A DNA stretch of 64,000 nucleotides from Lysobacter sp. cf310 (lineage in GTDB: Bacteria; Pseudomonadota; Gammaproteobacteria; Xanthomonadales; Xanthomonadaceae), in the NCBI RefSeq assembly GCF_900114355.1, contig NZ_FOSS01000005.1:1-64000 (forward strand), written 5' to 3'. How positions within the stretch are numbered: the stretch's first letter is position 1; the number at the start of each line of letters is the position of its first letter. The position numbers were made by a program, and so were the translations under genes. The notes below the pieces were generated by a model that made no database searches, was not told where the DNA came from, and saw only the letters and a list, made by a program, of their open reading frames with translations. This document shows, one piece after another, positions 26,469 through 34,195 of the stretch.

Positions 26469-28706
26469 TCACTTCTTGTCCGGCTTGGGCCGGGTCAAGG
26501 TGACCACCGAGGCCGGCGACTTGAAGCCGTACATCGTCTCCACCCCCAAGGCCGTGTTCGACTTCAGGCTCAGCGACGAATTCACCGTGGTTTTCCAGTA
26601 GTCGGTGGCGATCGTTATCACCAGGTCCTGCAGAGAGAGCATGGTCTGGTTCAGCACCCGGGTCTGGCCGGGCGGCAGCAGTTGGTAGGCCAGCAGAATC
26701 ACCATGCGCAGGAACTCGTCCTGGACGTCGGTGTGCTCCACGCCCTGACCGTCGGCGCCCAACAAGTACGAACGCCAGTTGTTGAACAGGGTCAGCACTC
26801 GGCTCAGGGCGTCGAACCAGTACGACTTGACCTTGGTCTGATCGGCCAGCTGCACCACCAGCGCGGAATAGAGCTTGTAGTAGGCGCCGACATTCTTGAG
26901 AGTGCAGATAGGCGCCATGCCTGTGGTCAGCTGGCTCTTGATCCAGGTCGCGTTGGTCTCGTCGTTCAACACATCGGTCAGACTGGACTGGGCGCGCACC
27001 ATCGCGATGAGCTCCGCGACCTGCGCCTGCGTCAACGCATTCGCGCCGAGGTAGGCCACCGCGTTTCCGGCCTGGTGCAGCACGTCGGTGTCGATGTAGC
27101 CGTCCAGATGACGGAAGCCGCGATTGATGCGATAGCCCTCGACCGAATCGAACAGGCCGGAGGCGCCGGTGATCGCGTTGCTGCCCATGTTGGTATCGAA
27201 CGCGATCAGCGGATAGCGCGCCGCCATGTAGTTTCGGTAGTAATAGGCATGCCCGAGCCGGAACGCGAACTGCTGGCTACCGGAAAAGAACGCGTACCAG
27301 GTTTGCTTCTGCGGCGCCCATATGGTGTCCAGCGTCTCGCTCATCGCCATCTCGCTGCGCTTGCCGTTGTAGGCGACGATGGCGATGCTGGCCGGGCTGT
27401 TGATGTCGAAGCGGCGCAGGGTGCAGCCGCCGTGGGTCAGCGAATCGCTGCGGAAGAGCTCGTCGAACAGGCCCGACACGTCGCTCTTCTTGCGCGGTGC
27501 GGCGCCGCGGCTGCCGCGCGGCTCATCGGCGAGGCGGCCCTGGGCGGTGGCGACACCGCGCGCGATGTAGGCCGAGTAGGCGCGATAGAAGTCCTCGCCG
27601 GGCGGCTCGGCCGCATTGACGTAGTAATAGCCGATCATCGATCGGTTGTCGGTGGTCGAAGCCGCGCCCTCGCCGCAGTGGATGTGGCAGATCAGCTGTT
27701 GCGAGCGCGCGCCATCGCCGCTGTTGAAGTTCTTGTTCAGATCCGATTGGTTCTCGAACAGGAACCGGAAGAACTGGCCGAAGTCGGCGACCTTGGTCTC
27801 GGTGCCGAGCAGGTCGATGCCGATCACCGTGCTGGTGCCGGGGCCGGTCAGCAGCGGCAGGATGACCTCCTTCAACTCCTTGCTCAGACTATCGCCCGGC
27901 ATGTAGCCGGCCGACGTGTGCACCAGCAGGCGATAGCTGCTCTGGTCGTCCGGATTCAACTTGTTGAAGGCCTGGGCGATCTGGTCCGCGGCCACGATCT
28001 CGTCGGCGCCCATCGCGGCCTGGATGCAGCGCACCCCGCTCTGGTACAGAAAAGCGTAGGTCGCCAGCATCCACTGTTCGTAGCGGCCCTTGTACTTGGG
28101 ATCGCGCCGCACCGCCTTCATTAGGCTGGAACGGGTCTTGTAGCAGTCGTCGAAGGGCGTGTACTTGTTGGCGCTGTAGATCTTGTTGTTGAAATAGCGC
28201 AGCACCTTGATCAGTTCCGGATTACCCTGCACGCGGGTGCGCAGCTGAGTACGGATCTCCTCGTACAGCTCGGGACTGGTGGCGAAGGCGTTGATCAGAT
28301 TCGGCGACAGCGACCAGCGCCGCGCCAGCACCACGCAGGCGACATAGATGGATTCGGCCGCGCATTCGCCGCGTTCGTACTGGGCCTTGTTGACCTTGCT
28401 GGCCAGGGCATTCAGCGGATTGCCGTTCTCGATCATCATCTGCAGGGCCAGATCGAACAGCGCGATCGTGCCTTCCACGATCGCCTCGTCTCCGCTTCCG
28501 CCCCCCATGATCCCGGCCAGCGACAGGCGCAGGCCTTTGGGCACGGTCACCTCCATCGGGTCACCTTTCGGCGGCTGGTAGGTGATCTTGTATTCGCTGG
28601 ACGCATCCAGCCGCCCTTCGACCGGCAGGATGCCGCCGAAGTGACTGTGGTAGTCGAACGGGTACTGCTGCATCGCCACGGGCGAGGTCAATTCGAAAAA
28701 GGCCAT
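26469..28706 (-). CDS. Divergent adenosine-deaminase-like metal hydrolase of the reb cluster
   Basis: 745 aa, about twice the length of ordinary adenosine deaminase. All five deaminase motifs occur in order: DYHSHFGG (metal histidines 20 and 22), VIGIDLLGTE (296-303, like VVGIDLAGDE), HCGE (343-346, like HAGE), RLGH (483-486, like RIGH), and TNMGSN..TG followed 30 residues later by YIDTD (539-541, where deaminases have NTDD). Insertions of about 100 residues lie before motif 2 and between HCGE and RLGH. The C-terminal 190 residues have no deaminase counterpart. The start is MAFFELT. Whether it deaminates, and what, is not known. Large deaminases of this kind also occur as RdrB in RADAR phage defence, but no RdrA ATPase is here. 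Confidence 0.7.
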   Translation of the reverse strand: MAFFELTSPVAMQQYPFDYHSHFGGILPVEGRLDASSEYKITYQPPKGDPMEVTVPKGLRLSLAGIMGGGSGDEAIVEGTIALFDLALQMMIENGNPLNALASKVNKAQYERGECAAESIYVACVVLARRWSLSPNLINAFATSPELYEEIRTQLRTRVQGNPELIKVLRYFNNKIYSANKYTPFDDCYKTRSSLMKAVRRDPKYKGRYEQWMLATYAFLYQSGVRCIQAAMGADEIVAADQIAQAFNKLNPDDQSSYRLLVHTSAGYMPGDSLSKELKEVILPLLTGPGTSTVIGIDLLGTETKVADFGQFFRFLFENQSDLNKNFNSGDGARSQQLICHIHCGEGAASTTDNRSMIGYYYVNAAEPPGEDFYRAYSAYIARGVATAQGRLADEPRGSRGAAPRKKSDVSGLFDELFRSDSLTHGGCTLRRFDINSPASIAIVAYNGKRSEMAMSETLDTIWAPQKQTWYAFFSGSQQFAFRLGHAYYYRNYMAARYPLIAFDTNMGSNAITGASGLFDSVEGYRINRGFRHLDGYIDTDVLHQAGNAVAYLGANALTQAQVAELIAMVRAQSSLTDVLNDETNATWIKSQLTTGMAPICTLKNVGAYYKLYSALVVQLADQTKVKSYWFDALSRVLTLFNNWRSYLLGADGQGVEHTDVQDEFLRMVILLAYQLLPPGQTRVLNQTMLSLQDLVITIATDYWKTTVNSSLSLKSNTALGVETMYGFKSPASVVTLTRPKPDKK

Positions 28707-28792
28707 GGACGGGGCTCCTAAGGTCTGCGCCGCAAGGCGGCATTCGGGTCCGGAGCGCATCGCGGCGACGCGCTCTCGCGGGGTTCGTCAGG

Positions 28793-29788
28793 TCAGGACG
28801 ACGCGCTCTTGTGGTTCTGCAGCACGCTGGCGTACTTGGAGATGCTCTGATCGATGCGATCGATGGCGAAGCTCGCCGCTTCGGCCTCCATCGCGCCGGC
28901 GGCGGCCGCGACCGCGGCGGCCGCGCCCATCAGGATGTCGGTGGCGAGCACGCCCAGCGCGTCCTCGGCGGCCTTCTCCAGCTGGTTCTCGACCAGGTTC
29001 TGGGTCATCTCCTTGAGCAAGATGCCTTGGCTGGCCAGCGCGAGCTTGCTGACGCCGTCGAAGTAGGCCGCCGCCGACTGCGCGACCAGGCCGGCCGCCT
29101 GGGTGATCATCATGTTGGGCGGAATCGCGATCTGCGACGGCGCGTACTGCGCGGTCTCGGCGTTGCTCAGCTGCACCGCCTGCACGATCTTCTGATTGAG
29201 CGCGTCGGTCGGCGGGCTGGCGGCCGCGGACTGGGCCAGCATCTGAGTATTCATCGTCGCCAGCACGCTCGGCGGCGGCGCGGGCGGGTTGGCCGGCGGA
29301 TCCGATGCGGTGCCGGAGCCGGTCGTGCCGGAACCGCCGCCGCCCGATCCGCCACTACCCGATCCGGTGGTCCCGGAGCCGGTGGCCGCGGAGCCGGTGG
29401 TGCCGCTGCCGGCCGTGCCCGATCCGGTGCTGCCGCTGTCCGTCGTGCCCGATCCCGTCGTGTCGCTACCGGTCGTGCCCGAGTCGGTGGTGCCGGAGCC
29501 CGTCGTGCCCGAACCACTGGCGGGATCACCCGCCGCGGCGGTGGTCGCGCTGGGCGTCGCGCCCGTATCGGCCTCGGCGGCAGGTGTGATCGCGGGCGTC
29601 GTCGCCGTGGCCGCGGGGGTCGTGCTCGCCGCCGCCGCGAGCGAGGCGGGCGTGGCCGGATCGGCGGGTATCGCCGCGGTCGCCGGGGCGGCGGGCGTTG
29701 CGGGCGCCGCTGGACTCGCCGGCGTTGCGGGCGCCGCCGGCGTCGTCGCGGGCGCGGTCGGCGGGTTGTTCCTGTTCCAGAAAGGCAT
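28793..29788 (-). CDS. RebB-domain protein with long low-complexity N-terminal region
   Basis: 331 aa. Residues 1-75 are Ala/Pro/Thr repeats and about 75-165 a Gly/Ser/Thr region built of GSGTT-type units. From about 190 the chain reads LNQKIVQAVQLSNAETAQYAP and then AAGLVAQSAAAYFDGVSKLALASQGIL. These align with the QITDAVTQSNVKVIGEAP and STGILFENAVAAQQQQ parts of the small RebB proteins. A long hydrophobic Ala-rich helix follows (ILMGAAAAVAAAAGAMEAEAA). It is probably a large R-body component with a flexible head that could decorate the ribbon or anchor it. It lies 41 bp after the first rebB gene. Confidence 0.75.
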   Translation of the reverse strand: MPFWNRNNPPTAPATTPAAPATPASPAAPATPAAPATAAIPADPATPASLAAAASTTPAATATTPAITPAAEADTGATPSATTAAAGDPASGSGTTGSGTTDSGTTGSDTTGSGTTDSGSTGSGTAGSGTTGSAATGSGTTGSGSGGSGGGGSGTTGSGTASDPPANPPAPPPSVLATMNTQMLAQSAAASPPTDALNQKIVQAVQLSNAETAQYAPSQIAIPPNMMITQAAGLVAQSAAAYFDGVSKLALASQGILLKEMTQNLVENQLEKAAEDALGVLATDILMGAAAAVAAAAGAMEAEAASFAIDRIDQSISKYASVLQNHKSASS

Positions 29789-29829
29789 GGCGCTACTCCC
29801 CTACTCAACGTCCGCTGTCGCGGGGGCGG

Positions 29830-30069
29830 TCATGACGACTTCTCGCCTATGGCCATGATCAGACCGACCGCCTTGGACACCACCGCGGTCGAGATCTGGT
29901 TGAGCACTTGCTGGCTGTGCACGGCGTTCTGCAACGACAGGCCGGCCGAGTGGCTGGCGACCTGGTAGAGCGCGGCGATCGCCTGCGCGGGGGCCTCGGC
30001 CACGACCTTGACGTTGGTCTGGGTGACGGCATCGGTAATTTGCGAATTCACGGGCGTGGTGTCGGCCAT
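29830..30069 (-). CDS. rebB: Small RebB-family R-body protein
   Basis: A 79-aa RebB protein: NSQITDAVTQTNVKVVAEAP and LYQVASHSAGLSLQNAVHSQQ match the family, but the tail is different and short (VVSKAVGLIMAIGEKSS). It is the first structural gene after the sigma factor gene and the most diverged of the small RebB copies. The 203 bp between it and the sigma gene could hold a promoter; the sequence there contains GGCCGTACGACG and GGCGTACGACG. Confidence 0.88.
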   Translation of the reverse strand: MADTTPVNSQITDAVTQTNVKVVAEAPAQAIAALYQVASHSAGLSLQNAVHSQQVLNQISTAVVSKAVGLIMAIGEKSS

Positions 30070-30272
30070 GGACCTGTCCTTGGGAGTCGCGTGTTTGATG
30101 GAGTCCCCGACCAGCGCCGCGCCGAGGCGTTCCGCCGCGCGTGCCCGAAACCCGGCACGCGCGGCGTCCTATGGCCGTACGACGGCGCGGAGGCGGCGTC
30201 GGCGTACGACGTTTGATGCGATAGCTATGGGTTAAACGCGCCGCGTCCGATTCTGTGAACGCGGCCGCGCCT

Positions 30273-30827
30273 TCAATCGCGGTCCACCGCGACCTTGATC
30301 CGCTCGCGCAGCAGCTGGACCCGCTTGCGCGCCAACGGCTGGTTGATCGCCAGGCGCTCGGCGATCGCCGGGTACGGCAGGTCGTCGATGAAGCGGTAGA
30401 CGAACAGGCGCTTCTGGTCGCGGCTGAGCGAGGCGACCGCGGTGATCACCCGGCCCAACTGCTCTTCCAGCTCCATGCGCTGCAGCGCGGACAGGTCCAG
30501 GCCCTGGGCCACGCCCTCGGCCTCGATGTCGACGCCGCGGTCGAAGACCTCGCCGTCGCGGCCGTTGCGGCGCACGCTGTCCAGGAACACGTGGCGCAGG
30601 ACCACGAACAGGAAACCCTCGGGGTCGCTCATCGCGTCCGGCGAGCGGCGCATGAACAACAGAGCCTTGATGGCGGTGTTGGCGAGCAAGTCGTCGGCGC
30701 GGTCGCGGTGGCCGTCCGAGAGCCTGCGGGCGCGCCGGTCCAGTTCCGGCTTGGTCGCTCGCCAGGCTTTCACGAACATCTCGTCGGCTAGGCCCAGTTC
30801 TTGCGATCCATCGCCCGGCTTGTTCAT
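30273..30827 (-). CDS. ECF-type RNA polymerase sigma factor of the reb cluster
   Basis: 184 aa. Region 2 covers RADDLLANTAIKALLFMRR to GFLFVVLRHVFLDSVRR, and region 4 is LSRDQKRLFVYRFIDDLPYPAIAERLAINQPLARKRVQLL, an HTH that would read the -35 element. No anti-sigma gene is adjacent. The ATG at 30827 follows AGGAGGT by seven bases. An upstream frame to 30854 is unlikely. It heads the reb cluster on the same strand, so it probably directs the reb genes. Its ribosome site is partly inside a hairpin. Confidence 0.88.
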   Translation of the reverse strand: MNKPGDGSQELGLADEMFVKAWRATKPELDRRARRLSDGHRDRADDLLANTAIKALLFMRRSPDAMSDPEGFLFVVLRHVFLDSVRRNGRDGEVFDRGVDIEAEGVAQGLDLSALQRMELEEQLGRVITAVASLSRDQKRLFVYRFIDDLPYPAIAERLAINQPLARKRVQLLRERIKVAVDRD

Positions 30828-30838
30828 CACCAACACCT

Positions 30839-30859
30839 CCTGTGTTGAGTACACACAGG
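30839..30859 (-). promoter_or_regulatory. Hairpin overlapping the ribosome site of the reb sigma gene
   Basis: On the mRNA strand CCTGTGT and ACACAGG pair across a 7-base loop. The 3' arm ends in the first half of the AGGAGG ribosome site. Opening this stem would be needed for full translation, so it may be a translational switch; the DNA palindrome could alternatively be a protein site. Confidence 0.45.
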
Positions 30860-30925
30860 CGAGTCTGGTGAGACGCTCACGGAAAGGCTGTTACCTGGGT
30901 GACACGGCAGGGCGATTTTCCACTA

Positions 30926-30942
30926 CTGACAAAACCTGTCAG
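30926..30942. promoter_or_regulatory. Palindrome CTGACA-N5-TGTCAG
   Basis: A 6-bp perfect inverted repeat in the 199-bp divergent spacer between the reb sigma gene and the GST gene. It is a candidate operator for either direction. Confidence 0.35.
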
Positions 30943-31026
30943 CCCCCTTGCCTACAAGGACCCGATGGCGGACGCGTCGCCGGCGGCGGCTCCGCCCGGC
31001 TCGCGCTGCCTGTCCGAGGACCCCTC

Positions 31027-31623
31027 ATGCTGACCTTCTATCACGCGCCGCGATCGCGCTCTTCGAGCATCCTTTATCTGCTCGAGGAACTGGGCGTCGC
31101 CTACGACGTGCTCAAGATCGATATCCACGCCGACGACGGCGCGCCGGAAAGCTATCGCGCGATCCATCCGCACAAGAAGGTGCCGGCGATCGTGCACGAC
31201 GGCGTGGTGGTGATCGAGCGCGCGGCGATCTGCGTGTATCTGGCCGATGCGTTTCCGCAGGCCGGGCTGGCGCCGGCCATCGACGATCCGATGCGCGCGG
31301 CGTATCTGAGCGCGCTGGTGTATGCCGACGCCGTGCTCGATCCCTGCCTGGTCGCGCACGCGCACGCATGCGACTACGCGCCGCGCGCGTTCCCGTTCGG
31401 CGCCTACGAGGAGGTGCTGGGCTATCTGGAGCGACGACTAAGCGCGCACGCCTACGCCGCCGGCGCGCGCTACAGCGCGGCCGATACGCAGTGGGCCCAT
31501 GGCCTGGATCGGGGCATGCGCGTGCTCGGCGCGATACCGGAGCGGCCGGTGTTCAAGGCCTATCTGGCGCGGATCGCGGCGCGGCCGGCGTTCCAGCGCT
31601 ATCGCGCCCTGAGCTACGCCTAG
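31027..31623 (+). CDS. Glutathione S-transferase
   Basis: A 198-aa GST. The thioredoxin-like N-domain has FYHAPRSRSSSILYLLEELG, with a serine cluster at the catalytic position. The cis-proline is in HKKVPAIVHDG, and VIERAAICVYLADAF is the glutathione-binding ERAA form of the usual ESxAI motif. The helical C-domain follows, with YSAADTQWAHGLD. GAGGA precedes the ATG at 31027. Its stop shares CTAG with the stop of the convergent anti-sigma-like gene. Detoxification or a specialised conjugation is likely; substrate unknown. Confidence 0.9.
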   Translation: MLTFYHAPRSRSSSILYLLEELGVAYDVLKIDIHADDGAPESYRAIHPHKKVPAIVHDGVVVIERAAICVYLADAFPQAGLAPAIDDPMRAAYLSALVYADAVLDPCLVAHAHACDYAPRAFPFGAYEEVLGYLERRLSAHAYAAGARYSAADTQWAHGLDRGMRVLGAIPERPVFKAYLARIAARPAFQRYRALSYA

Positions 31624-32099
31624 GCGGCGTGCGCGCGCTGGTCGCGGCCGCCGAGATCGGACATGCGATCCCACAGCCAGGTGCCGCCCGCGCACAGTCC
31701 CAGCACCGGCAACCAGGCGCCCAAGCCGGACGGCATCCGCGCCAGCGGCGCGGCGATCGCATCCCACCACGCACCGCCGTAGCTGGCGACCACGTACAGC
31801 GCGACCGCGGCCATGACCAGGATCAAGCCGTTGAGCAGCCATTGTTCGAGGCGGTCGCCAAGCGTGGCGCTGGCTTCGACCCGACGCGCCACCTGGGCCG
31901 CGAAATCCGCCGGCAGCGGCTCCATCGCCGGCGCGCGCAGGGCGCGCACCAGCAAACGGTACTGGGCCACGCGCGCATCGCCGGCGTCCATCGGCAGGCC
32001 GGCGCGCTCGTCGCGCAGGGCGCGTTCCTGCGCCAGCCATTCCTGGGCTTCGCGCTGCTCGCGATCGTCGGGCGGAGGCGGAGTGTGGGACATGTTCAT
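31620..32099 (-). CDS. Membrane protein coupled to ECF sigma factor (probable anti-sigma factor)
   Basis: 159 aa. A soluble N-terminal part (EWLAQERALRDERAG ... YRLLVRALRAPAMEPLPADFAAQVARRVE) precedes two membrane segments (NGLILVMAAVALYVVASYGG and GLGAWLPVLGLCAGGTWLW). The EPLPADFAAQVARRVE element is common in anti-sigma-like proteins paired with ECF sigma factors in Xanthomonadaceae. There is no zinc-finger motif. Its ATG overlaps the sigma stop as ATGA, so the two are made together, which fits sigma/anti-sigma stoichiometry. Confidence 0.78.
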   Translation of the reverse strand: MNMSHTPPPPDDREQREAQEWLAQERALRDERAGLPMDAGDARVAQYRLLVRALRAPAMEPLPADFAAQVARRVEASATLGDRLEQWLLNGLILVMAAVALYVVASYGGAWWDAIAAPLARMPSGLGAWLPVLGLCAGGTWLWDRMSDLGGRDQRAHAA

Positions 32100-32683
32100 G
32101 CGGTGACTCCCATGCTGGACTGCAGGCGCTCGCGCAGCAAGGCCCGAGTCCGGAACAGATGGCTCTTGATCGTACCCTCGGCGAGGCCGGTGATGCGCGC
32201 GATCTCGACGATCGGCACCTCGTCCAGGTGATACAGGGTCAGCAAGGTCCGCTGCAGCGGCGGCAGCGCCTCGATCTGGGCGTGCAGGGCGGCGGCGACC
32301 TCGGCGTCGGCGCAGGCCGCCTCCAGGTCGAAGCCGTCGCTGACCTGGTCCAGCGGCGACAGCGCGTCCTCGTCGTCGGCGACCTCCAGGATGGGGATGC
32401 GCTTGCGTTCCAGATGGCGCTTGGCCACCGAGTAGGCGACCTGGCCGATCCAGGACTTCAGCGCGCTCTCGTAGCGGTACTGGTGCAGGCACTGGTGCAC
32501 GCGCAGGAAGGCTTCCTGGCAGAGCTCGCGGGTATCGTCCGGCTGGCGGACCATGCGCTGGATGATGTGCCAGCACAGGCCCTGGTACTCGCGCACCAGA
32601 CGCTCGAACGCCCCCGGCGCGCGCGCCAGTACGGCGTCCACGAGCGCGCGATCGTCGTTGGCGGGGGGCGGGGGAACGGTCAT
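32096..32683 (-). CDS. ECF (RpoE-type) RNA polymerase sigma factor
   Basis: A 195-aa sigma factor: region 2 FERLVREYQGLCWHIIQRM ... ELCQEAFLRVHQCLHQYR ... SWIGQVAYSVAKRHLERK, and region 4 LPPLQRTLLTLYHLDEVPIVEIARITGLAEGTIKSHLFRTRALL. It is coupled to the membrane protein downstream. A promoter of the form TGCAACC-N14-CGTATCC lies 11 bp upstream of the start, and an identical one faces the divergent membrane gene. Autoregulation and shared control are therefore likely. Confidence 0.93.
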   Translation of the reverse strand: MTVPPPPANDDRALVDAVLARAPGAFERLVREYQGLCWHIIQRMVRQPDDTRELCQEAFLRVHQCLHQYRYESALKSWIGQVAYSVAKRHLERKRIPILEVADDEDALSPLDQVSDGFDLEAACADAEVAAALHAQIEALPPLQRTLLTLYHLDEVPIVEIARITGLAEGTIKSHLFRTRALLRERLQSSMGVTA

Positions 32684-32693
32684 CTAGGGCAGT

Positions 32694-32721
32694 GGATACG
32701 TCGCGGGGGCGAATGGTTGCA
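32694..32721 (-). promoter_or_regulatory. ECF-type promoter for the sigma/anti-sigma operon
   Basis: Reading the minus strand, TGCAACC (32721-32715) and CGTATCC (32700-32694) are separated by 14 bases. Both boxes and the spacing are identical to those at 32800-32827. The leader before the ATG at 32683 would be only a few bases. Confidence 0.75.
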
Positions 32722-32799
32722 ATGCCGGCACACGATTAGTGAGGCGACCCGCCGCCCCCCCAGCTGGACCGCCGGCCACCGGCCGGCCATGCTGGGGTC

Positions 32800-32827
32800 T
32801 GCAACCGTTCCGACGGCGGCCGTATCC
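32800..32827 (+). promoter_or_regulatory. ECF-type promoter for the 109-aa membrane protein gene
   Basis: TGCAACC at 32800-32806 and CGTATCC at 32821-32827, spacing 14, followed by ATTGCCCC. It is the exact counterpart of the promoter in front of the divergent sigma factor. Confidence 0.75.
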
Positions 32828-32859
32828 ATTGCCCCGAGACCCAATCCCGAGACCGTGCC

Positions 32860-33189
32860 ATGGAGCTAGATTTCCTCATCCCCGTCACCCTGTTCCTCTG
32901 CGTCACCTACGCCATCAAGTTCGTGGTCGATGCCCGCTTCCGCAGCAAGCTGATCCAGCAGGGCAGCGGCTCGGAAGAACTGATCCGCTCCCTGGTTCAG
33001 GGCGAGGATCAGCGCCGCCGCCACTCCTCGCTGCGCTGGGGCCTGCTGGCCCTCACCCTGGCAGTCGCCTTCGCCCTGATCGAGGCCTTCGGCTGGCGCG
33101 ACGTGACCCCCGGCGTGATCGCCGTGCTGCTGGGCGCGACCGGCCTGGGCAACCTGGCTTACTACGCGCTTTCGCGCCGCCTTTCGTGA
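32860..33189 (+). CDS. Small inner-membrane protein, likely member of the adjacent ECF regulon
   Basis: 109 aa with an N-terminal membrane helix (FLIPVTLFLCVTYAIKFVVD), a charged cytoplasmic loop (RSKLIQQGSGSEELIRSLVQGEDQRRRHSS) and two further helices (LRWGLLALTLAVAFALIEAFG; VIAVLLGATGLGNLAYYALS). This matches small DUF6249-like proteins found beside ECF sigma/anti-sigma pairs. The promoter at 32800-32827 matches that of the sigma gene. It may take part in sensing at the membrane. Confidence 0.8.
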   Translation: MELDFLIPVTLFLCVTYAIKFVVDARFRSKLIQQGSGSEELIRSLVQGEDQRRRHSSLRWGLLALTLAVAFALIEAFGWRDVTPGVIAVLLGATGLGNLAYYALSRRLS

Positions 33190-33268
33190 ATGCGCCACGG
33201 CGCATCCGCGCGAGCGGATGCGCCCGCCCCACCACGCACGCGTCGCGACGACGCGTGCGCGCCGCGCG

Positions 33269-33709
33269 CTAGCCGCTCATCCGGTCCAGCATCGTGCGCA
33301 GCACCGGGATCGTGGTGACGTCGTCCACGCCCTTCATCGCCATCACGACCTCGCGCAGATCGGCCAGCGCGCCCGGCGATTCCACCTGCACCAGCGCCAT
33401 CAGATCGATCTCGCCGGCGACGCTGTGGCAGAACCGAAGCTGCGGCAACTGCGCCAGCAGGGGCATCACGTCGTCGCAGCTGAAGCCGTCCGCATAACGC
33501 ACCAGCAGCCAGGCCTGCAGCGGATCGCCGTCGCGGCCCAGGCGCACGGTGTACTGCGCGATCACCCCGCCCGCCTCCAGCCGCTGCAGGCGCTCCTGCA
33601 CGGTGCTGCGCGACAGCCCCACCGCCTTGGCCAGAGCGACCGTGGACAGGCGCGCGTTGTCCTGCAGCAGCGCGATCAACTGGCGATCGATGGCATCCAG
33701 CGCTTTCAT
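33269..33709 (-). CDS. Lrp/AsnC-family transcription regulator
   Basis: A 146-aa protein: N-terminal HTH (LDAIDRQLIALLQDNARLSTVALAKAVGLSRSTVQERLQ) and C-terminal RAM ligand-binding domain (LLVRYADGF ... CHSVAGEIDLMALVQVESPGALADLRE ... GVDDVTTIPVLRTML). Such regulators respond to amino acids and bind as octamers. The start at 33709 gives the usual MKALDAID opening; the frame extends far upstream without sense. It is divergent from the ABM monooxygenase and isochorismatase-like pair, which it may control. Confidence 0.92.
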   Translation of the reverse strand: MKALDAIDRQLIALLQDNARLSTVALAKAVGLSRSTVQERLQRLEAGGVIAQYTVRLGRDGDPLQAWLLVRYADGFSCDDVMPLLAQLPQLRFCHSVAGEIDLMALVQVESPGALADLREVVMAMKGVDDVTTIPVLRTMLDRMSG

Positions 33710-33811
33710 GGTCGGATCCGGCGTTATGTCGGTGCGACCGGCATTGTGCCGGGTTGAGACCGGCGCCGGCGAGTGCGCACAGTACCCGCCACCCCGATGC
33801 CGTGCGTGCCC

Positions 33812-34195
33812 ATGTCCGATACCGCCCCCAGCCCGCGCTTCGCCGCGCTGCCGCCGCCGCCCTATTACGCGGTGATCTTCTCCTCGCAGCGCAACCGCTG
33901 CGACGAGGCCGGCTATGCGGCCACCGCCGAGCGCATGGTCGAGCTGGTGGTCGAACAGCCCGGCTTCCTCGGCTACGAATCCACACGCGACGGCAGCGGC
34001 TTCGGCATCACCGTGGCCTACTTCGACAGCGAAGCCGCGATCGCGGCCTGGCGCATGCACGCCGAACACACCCTCGCGCGCGAGCGCGGCCATCGCCTCT
34101 GGTACCAACGCTTCGAACAACGCGTGGCCCGCGTCGAGCGCGCCTACGGCGGACCGCGCCCCGCTCCCTCCCCACCCGACGAGACCACGCCATGA
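33812..34195 (+). CDS. ABM-superfamily (antibiotic biosynthesis monooxygenase-like) protein
   Basis: A 127-aa dimeric alpha/beta-barrel protein: strand YYAVIFSSQR, helix EAGYAATAERMVELVVEQPGFLG, strand GFGITVAYFDSEAAIAAWRMHAEHTLAR, then helix WYQRFEQRVARVERAYG. The PGFLGYES and YFDSEAAIAAWR..H motifs are characteristic. Members act as small cofactor-free oxygenases or heme-degrading enzymes; the role here is not known. It overlaps the next gene as ATGA, so the two are coupled. Confidence 0.85.
   Translation: MSDTAPSPRFAALPPPPYYAVIFSSQRNRCDEAGYAATAERMVELVVEQPGFLGYESTRDGSGFGITVAYFDSEAAIAAWRMHAEHTLARERGHRLWYQRFEQRVARVERAYGGPRPAPSPPDETTP

Noticed and set aside
24705-30827. RADAR phage-defence system
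   Set aside because: The deaminase-like protein is reminiscent of RdrB, but there is no RdrA-type ATPase; the neighbours are R-body genes and a sigma factor.
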